A stretch of DNA of 64,000 nucleotides from Acidobacteriaceae bacterium (GTDB lineage Bacteria > Acidobacteriota > Terriglobia > Terriglobales > Acidobacteriaceae), in NCBI GenBank assembly GCA_003132405.1, contig PKXQ01000107.1, forward strand, positions 117,602 to 181,601. The letters run 5' to 3'. Positions within the stretch are counted from its first letter, which is position 1; every line of letters starts with the position of its first letter. The notes below the pieces were generated by a model. The model had not been told where the DNA came from, did not search any database, and was given only the letters and a program-made list of their open reading frames with translations. Made by a program: the position numbers and the translations under genes. Below are positions 1 through 7,284 of this stretch, piece by piece.

Positions 1-283
1 GCGAATCCGGGCGTGGCCTTAACGTGGTGGGATGAGGCGGCATGGGCGGAGCGCTTGGGTTACGCGCAGCAAGATGCGAGTCTTTCGGCAGGGGTCTTTC
101 GGGCGCCTGCGCGAGAGCAACCTGCGACTGTTGGAGTCGGTCCCGCGCGCACGGTGGGTGGAGTGCTATGGGGTCCACGAGGTACGCGGACGGCAAACGG
201 TCGAAGAGTTCGTTCGCTTGGAAGCGGCACACGACTTGAACCATCTTCGGCAGATCGACCACATCTTGGGTGGGTGTATGTAG
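1..283 (+). pseudogene. DinB-like protein, 3' part, frameshifted
   Basis: This is the C-terminal part of a DinB/YfiT-like four-helix protein, a family that includes metal-dependent thiol S-transferases and many uncharacterised members. Residues resembling the family (WDEAAWAERLGYAQQD) are read in frame 1 up to about base 105. The match then continues in frame 2 (RESNLRLLESVP, then AHDLNHLRQI, the typical C-terminal DinB helix) to the stop at 281-283. Neither frame alone gives the whole domain, so one base has been gained or lost near 105-112. The gene also runs off the left edge of the window. It is either a real pseudogene or a sequence error. The family call rests on the HDLNHLRQI ending and the spacing of the helices. 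Confidence 0.55.
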
Positions 284-490
284 TGGTAGCCGTTTGGCTG
301 ACTATAGCTCTTATGGTTGGCGTAACATCGCGATTACACTCACCGACTACATGAGCGGGTGCACTGCTTGATTCGAGTTGAGAGGTCAGTCGGCAAGTGG
401 GGCCAGTGCTTGCGGCCGGGTTGCCGCAGGAGGTTTTGCATCCTTTAAAGAGGCTATCACTTTGGAATCCGATAGCGCATGGCGCAGTTC

Positions 491-517
491 TGAGTGTAAC
501 GCCTGTTTTCGTCAAGT
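491..517 (+). repeat. Dispersed intergenic repeat, copy 1
   Basis: This is one of three near-identical copies of a motif beginning TGAGYGCTAACGCCTGTTT (here with one base missing: TGAGTGTAACGCCTG), followed by TCGTCAAG. The other copies start at 4082 and 4652, and a shorter piece, GCTAACGCCTG, lies at 3545. Its start, TGAGTGTAA, is the reverse complement of TTACACTCA at 333-341. Apart from this motif I see no gene between 284 and 595. The TAACGCC end resembles the inverse-core end of integron attC sites, but no matching 3' half (GGCGTTA) follows. Confidence 0.5.
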
Positions 518-595
518 ATCAATCCACCAGCGTCGAACAAACGGAGGAAGCGAAACCAGTCAATCCCGGACCGCAAATCGCGAAGGCGCACGGCG

Positions 596-1114
596 TCACG
601 TCGCCACAGAGGGATTTTGTGTAGCTCGCGTCGCCGGCTCGGGCAGTTGCTGTCCGCAATACGCGCAATTCGCCCAAGTGGGCTCAACGGGCTTATCACA
701 TTTCGGGCACGTTGGGTGCAGCAAAGTGCCGCAGTGCGGACAGAATGGGAATTTTGCCTTTTCGACATGCCCGCAGCCGGGGCACGGCTTCGGCAGAGGG
801 TCGCGGAGAATGAAGTACAAGATCATCCCAATCCCATGAGGAACGAAGATCGCCAGGAGCGTCCACATTACGTACCGCATCTGCCGCCGCTTCGCGTCGC
901 CGTAGATGTATCCGATCAGCGCAACCAGAGCCACCATGAACAGGAACATCGCGCACACGCACAGCGCTTGTCCCCAGCGCGGCCATTTGCCTACTTCCCG
1001 ATCCGTTGATGCGACAAAGATGAACAACGGCAGTGTGAAGCACAAATTGGCGAACCATGCAACGATCCACGCTGCCTTCGGAATCACGCGCAATTCCTTT
1101 GTGAAGCGGCTCAT
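596..1114 (-). CDS. Membrane protein with C-terminal double zinc ribbon
   Basis: This is a 172-residue protein of unknown function. Three hydrophobic segments lie at about residues 15-37, 50-72 and 82-104. A cytoplasmic tail follows with two CxxC-type zinc ribbons (CPGCG with CPHCG, then CPKC with CAYCG) at about 111-154, the arrangement of a double-zinc-ribbon (DZR-like) domain. The start is fixed by an AGGAGG eight bases upstream and by an ATGA overlap with the stop of the anti-sigma gene, which indicates translational coupling. An open frame continues upstream across the anti-sigma gene but has no supporting start. Its place as third gene of the sigma/anti-sigma operon suggests a part in the same envelope or stress response. 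That role is inference. Confidence 0.75.
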   Translation of the reverse strand: MSRFTKELRVIPKAAWIVAWFANLCFTLPLFIFVASTDREVGKWPRWGQALCVCAMFLFMVALVALIGYIYGDAKRRQMRYVMWTLLAIFVPHGIGMILYFILRDPLPKPCPGCGHVEKAKFPFCPHCGTLLHPTCPKCDKPVEPTWANCAYCGQQLPEPATRATQNPSVAT

Positions 1115-1590
1115 GCCAGCCTCCTTTCGCCGCGCTGCCGGATTGCCAGCATCACTGCGGCCACCCCTCCCGCGAGCCACCCTAGCGCGGTGAACGCGGC
1201 AAAACTGATCCACGTATGGCTGAACTGCGGCCCGAGCAACCTCTCGAAACGTCCGCTCACAACGTGGAAAACCGCCCAGCTCGCAATCGTCAGCAGCCAC
1301 GCAAAAGCCACGACAATAATCATTAGGCGGTGGTTCCAATCGTGCTCGGCCTGTTCCGTGAACTTCGCCTCGGCACGCGCCAGCGTCGCCTGCACCAGCC
1401 ACGAAGAAGGCTGGGGCGTCGGCAATCGGCGGAGTTCGCTCGCAATCGGCCGCCAAGCCCCCAATTCGTTCGAGCAGGCGATGCAAGACCGCACATGCTC
1501 CGCAACCTGCTTTTCTTCCGCGCTCGTCAGCGCGTCGGCTGCGGCCAGCGCCAGCAGTTCTCCAATCTTGTCGTGCTCGCTCATTGCCAT
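1111..1590 (-). CDS. Anti-sigma factor, zinc-finger (zf-HC2) type
   Basis: This 159-residue protein would hold the sigma factor encoded just upstream at the membrane. The N-terminal 50 residues form a putative zinc-finger anti-sigma domain, with the short HxxxCxxC-like element seen as EHVRSCIACSNEL at about 31-43. Transmembrane segments at about 88-110 and 128-149 follow. The start has GGAGG five bases upstream and overlaps the end of the sigma gene by a few bases; a second ATG two codons later is also possible. Partner and order are those of a classic ECF sigma/anti-sigma pair. Nothing in the sequence shows which signal releases the sigma factor. Confidence 0.85.
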   Translation of the reverse strand: MAMSEHDKIGELLALAAADALTSAEEKQVAEHVRSCIACSNELGAWRPIASELRRLPTPQPSSWLVQATLARAEAKFTEQAEHDWNHRLMIIVVAFAWLLTIASWAVFHVVSGRFERLLGPQFSHTWISFAAFTALGWLAGGVAAVMLAIRQRGERRLA

Positions 1591-2195
1591 GTACCTCCGG
1601 GATACCGCGCTTCGAGCGCGTAACGCAATTGTTCCAGCGAACGTCGCAGCCGCGACTTCACCGTTGCTACCGGAACCGCTGTAACCTGCGCGATTTCCTC
1701 AATCTTCATCTCATCCTCAAACCGCAGTGTGAGGACTTCGCGATACATCATCGGCAGCCCTGCCATCGCTTCGCTGATCTCCGTTCGGCGCTCGGCCGCG
1801 AGCGCGTGATCGAGCGGCGTGTGGTCTTTACACGGAATCCGGTCCGCCACGGTTTCGCTATGCCAGCTGTTTCCGAGCGGCTCGTCCAGGCTCTGCGGAC
1901 GAATCCGGCGCAAATGATCGATCGCCAGGTTGCGCGCCAGCGTGAACAGCCAGGCGTCGAAATTGCGGCTTGCATCAAAGGAACGAATCTTCTCGACCAC
2001 TCTCAACCATGTTTGCTGGAACAGGTCTTCCGCCTCGGCGGGCTGCCGCACGATGCGCAGCAGGTAGCGATACAGGCGATTCTGGTACCGGGTGATCAGT
2101 TCCGAGAGAGCGTTCAGGTCGCCCTGGCGAAGCCGGACCACATCCGCATCCACTGCCACAAGCCCCTCCAGCGATAGTGCGGTCGCCCCCACCAT
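1581..2195 (-). CDS. ECF-family RNA polymerase sigma factor
   Basis: This is a sigma-70 family extracytoplasmic-function factor. Region 2 begins at LRQGDLNALSELI, with the core-binding stretch around AEDLFQQTWLRVVEK and the -10-recognising part around FDAWLFTLARNLAIDHLRR. Region 4 is the C-terminal helix-turn-helix, with LPMMYREVLTLRF followed by IEEIAQVTAVPVATVKSRL. I chose the ATG at 2195 (204 residues); an upstream TTG at 2231 would add 12 residues and has no clear ribosome-binding site either way. It is the first gene of a three-gene operon with the anti-sigma and zinc-ribbon genes. ECF factors usually activate their own operon, but I could not recognise that promoter upstream. Confidence 0.9.
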   Translation of the reverse strand: MVGATALSLEGLVAVDADVVRLRQGDLNALSELITRYQNRLYRYLLRIVRQPAEAEDLFQQTWLRVVEKIRSFDASRNFDAWLFTLARNLAIDHLRRIRPQSLDEPLGNSWHSETVADRIPCKDHTPLDHALAAERRTEISEAMAGLPMMYREVLTLRFEDEMKIEEIAQVTAVPVATVKSRLRRSLEQLRYALEARYPGGTWQ

Positions 2196-2231
2196 ACTCG
2201 TAATACGGATGAGTGCCCAAAAAAGACGCAA

Positions 2232-2562
2232 GAGATGCAGTTGCTAGATTGGTGTTGCTAGGTATAAGAACAGTCTACTGAAGGATATGAGAGACAACGA
2301 TGATTGGCGAAACATCAAAATTAACACTTATCATCCCGCCCAAACGCGTACGAAAAGCGCCCATACTTGTGCAACCACCTTACAACAGTTGGTTGGCCGA
2401 ACCTCGCATGAGTTTATCTCAATCACAGAAATTTTCGCAGACTCCCTCGTATCTTGAATCCTTTTGGTGTTCTCGCCCGTATTCTCAAAGTGCTCAAATG
2501 CACAATACAGAGCGCAGGAGCGCAACTCAGATCCTGCATTGCTCTTCCGTAGGAGGTTTGAC
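2232..2562. other. Intergenic region between divergent operons
   Basis: No gene is supported here. It should hold the promoters of the leftward sigma-factor operon and of the rightward small-membrane-protein genes. The only clear signal is the AGGAGG at 2551-2556 serving the next gene. Confidence 0.5.
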
Positions 2563-2961
2563 ATGCATGACACAAAGGAGCGGTTGTCTTTATTGTGGAT
2601 CTTCGCGTTATTGAACTACCTGTATGCGGACGTTCTTGCCCTGTGGGCTGTTGCCCACCCCCCACATCTCCCACCATGGGTTCTGGCGGGTTCAGCGGTC
2701 TTGATGGAAATACCCATCGCCATGATTGTGGCGTGTCGACTACTTCCGTTTAGAGCGAACCGGCTGGCGAATATCATCGCGGGTGCAATTTTGACCCTTG
2801 TAAACGGTTTCCTGACCTACGTTCCGCCTCTGGCCGGATGGGGCAGGCCGCCCGCTCTTCCTGAGTACTTGTTCTTCGCGACGATCGAAACTGTATTCAC
2901 CTCGGTCATCATCTGGCAGGCGTGGACTTGGTCAGGGGTTGAGACTGTCCGCACGTCGTAA
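2563..2961 (+). CDS. Small membrane protein, DUF6326-like
   Basis: This 132-residue integral membrane protein has four predicted hydrophobic segments. The N-terminal pattern KERLSLLWIFALLNYLYADV is the recognisable start of the DUF6326 family, whose function is unknown. The ATG at 2563 is preceded by a perfect AGGAGG six bases upstream, so it is preferred over in-frame upstream starts. The gene heads a run of small + strand genes, with 26 bases to the next one. The cell location would be the cytoplasmic membrane. I cannot say more about its role. Confidence 0.7.
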   Translation: MHDTKERLSLLWIFALLNYLYADVLALWAVAHPPHLPPWVLAGSAVLMEIPIAMIVACRLLPFRANRLANIIAGAILTLVNGFLTYVPPLAGWGRPPALPEYLFFATIETVFTSVIIWQAWTWSGVETVRTS

Positions 2962-2987
2962 CTGGTCGCTCAAATAATGAGGTCAAT

Positions 2988-3380
2988 GTGAAAAGAGAAC
3001 GCCTGACACAGATCGTCCTGGTGATCGTGGGGCTGTTCAATCTGGCCCAAATTTATTTTCTATATACGGATCTGCGGCATTCCAGCTGGCTTTTGGAGCG
3101 GAAGAGCGAGATCCACCCGATGTTTCTGAGCTTTTTTATTCCGGTCGGGGTCTTTCTACTCATGGCCGCAAGGAGACCCTCTGAGCATCGCTCGATGATT
3201 GCTCTAGCAGCTTGGTGGCACATCTCCCATGGCACGGTGATGGCTATTCAAACCGTGGAAGCCTGGAATCACGGCGTCCACAGGAACTTTACTGATGTGA
3301 TCGTATTCCTTGTGATCGGAGTCGTCCTGTTAGCGCTTCTGCCAGCAAAACGAGAGGCAGTCACGCCAGGAGTTGCGTGA
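2988..3380 (+). CDS. Small membrane protein, DUF6632-like
   Basis: This 130-residue protein has hydrophobic segments at about 6-27, 44-62, 70-90 and 99-120, giving four membrane helices. It starts with GTG at 2988 just after an AGGT-containing stretch; an overlapping ATG two bases earlier is followed at once by a stop. Features such as PMFLSFFIPVGVFLLMA and WWHISHGTVMAIQ match the uncharacterised DUF6632 family as I remember it. It is probably co-transcribed with the preceding DUF6326-like gene. Function is unknown. Confidence 0.65.
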   Translation: MKRERLTQIVLVIVGLFNLAQIYFLYTDLRHSSWLLERKSEIHPMFLSFFIPVGVFLLMAARRPSEHRSMIALAAWWHISHGTVMAIQTVEAWNHGVHRNFTDVIVFLVIGVVLLALLPAKREAVTPGVA

Positions 3381-3634
3381 ACGAGCGCAGAAACCCCACA
3401 CTCTGCGCGGATAACGTTTCTTCTCGTCTTCGTTTCATTCGTTTCACGGTTTTTTCCCAAGGGGATGACAGTGTAGCGGCGCGGCTCTGGACAGATTGGC
3501 GTTAAATCATTAACACCAACTACGCCCCGTCCGGGTCATTTGGTGCTAACGCCTGGTAGCGACAGTTGACTTTCGGCAGTCATTCGAAAAGAATCCTAGT
3601 GGGCATAAACTCCTTTAGGGAAAGACTTTCAGCT
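3381..3634. other. Intergenic with partial repeat and hairpin
   Basis: No gene is seen. CACCAA at 3511-3516 can pair with TTGGTG at 3539-3544, directly followed by GCTAACGCCTG (3545-3555), the core of the motif repeated at 491, 4082 and 4652. GGCGTTAA lies at about 3499. The arrangement recalls an attC recombination site, but the arms do not fit the consensus well. Confidence 0.35.
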
Positions 3635-4045
3635 ATGCCAAAGCCACGGACGCTCGCCCTACTGGTTGTCATCGCACACTGGATCGTAGCTGTCTGGCAC
3701 CTGTTTCTTGCGGCAAACATTCTTCCAGCCCCAAACAACAACGTTAGCTGGCTGGCCATAATCTTGATATCGTCCGGGCATTTGTGCGTATCAATTGCGT
3801 TATGGAAGCTCAGCGACAAACTTGTCGGGACGGTATTATTGATTTTCTTCTTGTGTGCCTTGGGTGCCGATCTTTACGAGCACTTCCTACATTCAGCTCC
3901 GAACAACATTTTCATGGTGACAGCTGGTAACTGGACGGCCTGGTTTGACGCAAGTGTCGTTGGCCTTCTCGCGCTTGAGATCCTGGCATGTTCGCTTGGA
4001 ATTCTGTTACTCGGCGGATGGCCGGCTCCGAGGACAGCGATCTAG
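3635..4045 (+). CDS. Uncharacterised four-helix membrane protein
   Basis: This 136-residue protein has hydrophobic segments at about 8-28, 39-58, 66-84 and 108-130, so it is an integral membrane protein. I place the start at the ATG at 3635, which has a purine-rich TTAGGGA upstream; a TTG at 3566 would add a polar 23-residue leader and looks wrong. I do not recognise the family. It belongs to the same run of + strand small genes as its neighbours, but is separated from the previous one by about 250 bases, so it probably has its own promoter. Confidence 0.6.
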   Translation: MPKPRTLALLVVIAHWIVAVWHLFLAANILPAPNNNVSWLAIILISSGHLCVSIALWKLSDKLVGTVLLIFFLCALGADLYEHFLHSAPNNIFMVTAGNWTAWFDASVVGLLALEILACSLGILLLGGWPAPRTAI

Positions 4046-4081
4046 CTGGTGAAATATCCGACTACACTCAAAACCCCTCAA

Positions 4082-4107
4082 TGAGCGCTAACGCCTGTTC
4101 TCGTCAC
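4082..4107 (+). repeat. Dispersed intergenic repeat, copy 2
   Basis: TGAGCGCTAACGCCTGTTC followed by TCGTCAC. It matches the copies at 491 and 4652 at about 22 of 26 positions and lies just after the stop of the preceding gene. TACACTCA at about 4062-4069 precedes it, again close to the complement of the motif start. Confidence 0.5.
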
Positions 4108-4162
4108 CCATCGTTTTCCCTCTAACATGTGAGGCTGCGGCTAGGCCATAATTGAAAACGAT

Positions 4163-4600
4163 ATGGAGCAGATTCGGTTTGGAGATCAGGTGATCCGCTT
4201 CGACAGGGAGAGAACCGCACAGGCTTATTCCTCAATGAAAGGCGGGGATGCCGAAAGGTGCGGGTGCTCCTCTTGCCGAAACTTCGCGGCTCAGCGGAGC
4301 ACTGTTTATCCAGAGAACTTCCGCCGACTTCTCGATCAACTTGGTGTCAATGTGGAAAAAGAAGGGGAAGTTTACGAATGCGGCCCCGAAGGCTCGCTGA
4401 GGATATACGGCGGATGGTTTTATCTTGTTGGGGAACTCATCGAGCCGGGGGAACGGTTGACCGATGCCGGTTCAGGCTTTCAGTACTACTTTGTGGATGC
4501 CAAACATCTACCAAAACCGAAAACGAACTTCGGCCAGAGCTTCATAGCAGTCGAGTTCTCAACGAAGTTGCCATGGGTGATCTCGGAGCAGCCCGGTTAA
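4163..4600 (+). CDS. Uncharacterised cytoplasmic protein with CGCSSC motif
   Basis: This 145-residue protein has no signal peptide and no membrane segment. It has a cysteine cluster CGCSSCRNF at about residues 33-41, which could bind metal, followed by an alpha/beta-like region with a hydrophobic strand GGWFYLVGELI and a glycine-rich turn. I have a sense of similar short soluble proteins in several phyla but cannot name a family. The ATG at 4163 has no strong Shine-Dalgarno, only weak purines upstream. It stands alone between two copies of the dispersed repeat, as a gene cassette would. Confidence 0.6.
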   Translation: MEQIRFGDQVIRFDRERTAQAYSSMKGGDAERCGCSSCRNFAAQRSTVYPENFRRLLDQLGVNVEKEGEVYECGPEGSLRIYGGWFYLVGELIEPGERLTDAGSGFQYYFVDAKHLPKPKTNFGQSFIAVEFSTKLPWVISEQPG

Positions 4601-4651
4601 TGCAAGAAATGGCGGCTGCCGAGATGCGGCAAGTTCGCTAATGATTCTCAA

Positions 4652-4679
4652 TGAGTGCTAACGCCTGTTTTTATCAAGT
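4652..4679 (+). repeat. Dispersed intergenic repeat, copy 3
   Basis: TGAGTGCTAACGCCTGTTT followed by TTATCAAG. It is nearly identical to the copies at 491 and 4082 and lies 50 bases after the stop of the preceding gene, the same position relative to a gene end as copy 2. Confidence 0.5.
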
Positions 4680-4798
4680 GTGTTGCCGACGCGCTGATTT
4701 AGACCCGTAAACTGTTCATTCTTGGGGCAGATTCCGATTGACTGAAAATTGATCTCATGTGAATTGACTGTACTGGGGAAAAGGTCAATGCTACTCCC

Positions 4799-5332
4799 AT
4801 GAGGAGAACCTCCTACTTAACAGCGGTTTTGTTGGCACTCCCTGCCGCATTCGGTCCGTTCCTCATATCGGGCGCGTCATCTTTGGCGCAAACATCCCGA
4901 CCGCCGGACTTGACGTTAATCGAGAAGAACATAGCCAATCAGTTCAATGAAGTACGCAAAAGGGCAGGCCTCAAGGCGTTGAAAATCCGCCGTGACCTAA
5001 GAGTGCGAATGGCAGCGTGTTCCATCCAGATCAAAGGGCCTGATCCCATTGTCTCCTCGTATCTAACTGCCGACCCCGAAAAGCCGAACGATGCGCTAAC
5101 ACGTTTGGCAAAGTTCAACTCGAACCACGACCATGTAGCAGTGGGTGTGTGGTTTGCCGCAACACAACAGTACCCGTCCGGCATGTACTGGGTCGTTGTG
5201 TACGATGAGGATGGTGCCGCTAAAGAAGCGTTCTGGAGTCACTTTTACTTAACCGATGCTTTTGAGTATGAAACGCCTTTCGATAAGCAGTGGAAGCGGG
5301 GCCTTCCTCAGGAATGCCGAGCTATTCAGTGA
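4799..5332 (+). CDS. Secreted CAP-like domain protein
   Basis: This 177-residue protein has an N-terminal signal peptide (basic MRRTSY, hydrophobic core to about residue 28, cleavage probably after SSLAQ). The mature part begins with a pattern typical of CAP/SCP domains: an N-terminal helix NEVRKRAGLKALK followed by a short conserved helix LRVRMAACS. The usual CAP histidine and glutamate positions are not convincingly present, so it may be degenerate. It would act outside the cytoplasmic membrane. The start ATG at 4799 directly precedes the basic signal-peptide N-region. CAP membership is moderately supported by this short pattern only. Confidence 0.55.
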   Translation: MRRTSYLTAVLLALPAAFGPFLISGASSLAQTSRPPDLTLIEKNIANQFNEVRKRAGLKALKIRRDLRVRMAACSIQIKGPDPIVSSYLTADPEKPNDALTRLAKFNSNHDHVAVGVWFAATQQYPSGMYWVVVYDEDGAAKEAFWSHFYLTDAFEYETPFDKQWKRGLPQECRAIQ

Positions 5333-5949
5333 AAGGCCGAACGAGATAGTTGTTGCTAAATCCCGATTACACTCATTAATCCCGGATCGGCCTTCCTTCA
5401 GGATGGATGCCCGTTTTCGGCGGACTTCCGCGGGCGAGCGAATGATACGACCTCATTAGAAAACTACACCTTTCTAACGTCCGGGCCGTCGGTGGTGCGA
5501 ACCAATGTTTATGCGGCTCTGAAGGGGTAGATCTTGAGGAGGTTTTCTAACAACACAAATTACGCACATTCTCGATCCGGATCGAAATGTCGCTTGGAAC
5601 GCTGGCAACAGAGACAAATATGTATCGGTGGGATGCGCCTACCAGCAAATCAAGGTGCCGGGAGGGGGAGTTTATTTTTCCGTACACCGATTTTGCCAGT
5701 CTCATGGGCATTTTTTAGCTCGATCAATGACTTAGGTCGCGGTCTTCGCCACGAATTGGGCCCTTCTGAGCGTCAACTCCCAGCCAAAACGGTAGGGGAC
5801 GGTAGGGCAAAATCGCGCTCTCGAACCATCTCTGCGTGATCCACGAAATGAGAAAGGCGCGAGATGAGCGCATTATCTGAAGCCTTCCCTGAGCGTTAAA
5901 TTGTCATCTAATGTCTGAGGGATGCGGTGGCATTCGGAAGGAGTTGGCG
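5333..5949. other. Gene-poor stretch
   Basis: No gene can be firmly supported. A protein-like frame is open from about 5538 to 5735 (it includes the short stretches DPDRNVAWNAGNRDKY and KVPGGGVYFSVHRF) behind an AGGAGG at 5537-5542, but has no usable start codon. It could be a gene fragment. TTACACTCA at about 5365 repeats the sequence at 333. Confidence 0.3.
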
Positions 5950-6729
5950 ATGATTAAGCATTGGAAGAAGTTGCTTTTGCCTTTGGTAGTTGGAGCCATA
6001 ATTTACGCGATTGCTGGAGGCCCAGCCGAATACTCCCGTTTGCGGGGCATTGTGGTAGATAAAGCTGCCGCCGAAGAGGAACAAGTCAATAACAATTCGC
6101 GATTTACGAAATTGGTGAGCGATCTGACGCACAATGTTTATGTGCGCTCTCAGTTAATGCGTCCGTTGGAAAAGGATCTCCCGACTGAGCGCAATAAGAG
6201 AAAGAGCGCGCTTGCAAAACTGGATGAAGCTAAAAAAGAGCAGAGCGCCGATCTCGCAAGCATGACTGGTTTTTATGCTCACCCTAGTAACGGCTGGGCA
6301 GCCAACAGTCGGAACCAGTTCCTAATAACCTACAGTGATGAAAGCGCGTTGATCGATTCTTTGATAGCCACCGTGAAGCACGATCCCAAAGCAAATTCTC
6401 AACAGCTAAAGTTTCTTGACGATCACGTGGTCTTTGCGGCCCATGCATTGGATAGTGCAATTAAGGAAGAGGACGCTAACTTGAAAGATAAGATCGCCGC
6501 ATACGACATCATCATCCCGCAACTGGACCAGCAATTTAGAAATGTCCGCATCAAAATCGCATTGGCTGCGCTTTTTGCAATTTTCGGGAGTGTAGCACTG
6601 CTTGTCGCGTTACTTTTCCAGTCACATCGCCCGCAGGGACCCGATGGCCGATCTTCGGGGAGCATTGATACCAATGCCCTCACTGGCCGCGCTTGGCTCA
6701 GACATGGCAGTACGATACCCGGAGCTTGA
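5950..6729 (+). CDS. Membrane-anchored coiled-coil protein of unknown function
   Basis: This is a 259-residue protein. One membrane segment lies near the N-terminus (LLLPLVVGAIIYAIAGG) and a second near residues 205-227 (IALAALFAIFGSVALLVALLF). The region between is charged and helical, rich in Lys/Glu/Asp, and would form a periplasmic coiled-coil sensor-like domain of about 180 residues. The ATG at 5950 follows GGAG at good spacing and is preferred over the ATG at 5911. The layout of two helices flanking a four-helix-like domain is reminiscent of ligand-sensing regions of signal transducers, but no HAMP, kinase or cyclase domain follows. I do not recognise a family. Confidence 0.6.
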   Translation: MIKHWKKLLLPLVVGAIIYAIAGGPAEYSRLRGIVVDKAAAEEEQVNNNSRFTKLVSDLTHNVYVRSQLMRPLEKDLPTERNKRKSALAKLDEAKKEQSADLASMTGFYAHPSNGWAANSRNQFLITYSDESALIDSLIATVKHDPKANSQQLKFLDDHVVFAAHALDSAIKEEDANLKDKIAAYDIIIPQLDQQFRNVRIKIALAALFAIFGSVALLVALLFQSHRPQGPDGRSSGSIDTNALTGRAWLRHGSTIPGA

Positions 6730-7059
6730 AAGAAATATCAACGCTCAACCTAGAACCACACCGCTCTGCCTCAGAGATGCCGAGAGAAGCACGATCGGGG
6801 GTCGGCGGGGGCCCGTAACCGATGGAGGGTAAGGATCGGCGGAAGGAGGACCTCGGCCTTACCCTGACCGCGGCCATCAGTTCGCGTTTTTTGCACACCT
6901 CGCCAGAATCGATCAGATCGTGATCAAGGCCGGGAAAATCATGGTGGGGACGGAGTTCGATGAATAGCGGCTAATGGGTGGGGGCGACAAGAACCCCTGC
7001 GCCCTGCGGGAAATCTGCCGGGCGAAATTCTCTCTGCTTCCTACCGCCAGACGGATCGT
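6730..7059. other. Intergenic, no gene seen
   Basis: No coding region is supported. GGTAAGG (6829-6835) and CCTTACC (6858-6864) form the arms of a possible hairpin. The surrounding sequence is GC-rich and has short open stretches that look like the remains of a gene, but I could not identify it. Confidence 0.3.
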
Positions 7060-7224
7060 CTAGCGTTTCTTGTCAGGCTCCACTTTGAATTTCACGTGGA
7101 CGGGAACCTTCGTCGGCACCTTAGCCTCAAAATCCACTGGTGTCCCATCTTTCTTAGTGAAGCTGATTTCCTTTTCCTGCTTCACCACTTTGTGAGCATC
7201 AAACTCAACTGTCTTCTTAGCCAT
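7060..7224 (-). CDS. 54-residue basic protein downstream of MBL hydrolase
   Basis: This small protein begins MAKKTVEFDAHKVVKQEK and ends KVEPDKKR. It is rich in lysine and valine, has no cysteine, no signal and no membrane segment, and its alternating pattern (EISFTKKDG, VPVHVKFKV) suggests a small beta-sheet fold. An AGGAAGGTAA stretch lies just upstream of the ATG. It starts 60 bases after the stop of the metallo-beta-lactamase-fold gene on the same strand, so the two are probably one transcript. I know of no family. The clean ribosome-binding site and non-random composition support it as real. Confidence 0.55.
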   Translation of the reverse strand: MAKKTVEFDAHKVVKQEKEISFTKKDGTPVDFEAKVPTKVPVHVKFKVEPDKKR

Positions 7225-7284
7225 GTTAAGTTACCTTCCTTTGAGTATCGCGCTTCGCAACACCCTTGTTAGATGTTGCCTATT

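Noticed and set aside
378-839. 153-residue + strand frame at the left edge
   Set aside because: It overlaps the zinc-ribbon gene on the other strand and reads as low-complexity Ser/Arg-rich shadow sequence.
596-1486. A 296-residue leftward frame covering the zinc-ribbon gene and most of the anti-sigma gene
   Set aside because: The part before 1114 lies over the anti-sigma gene in another frame and has random composition; the ATG at 1114 has the AGGAGG and the ATGA overlap.
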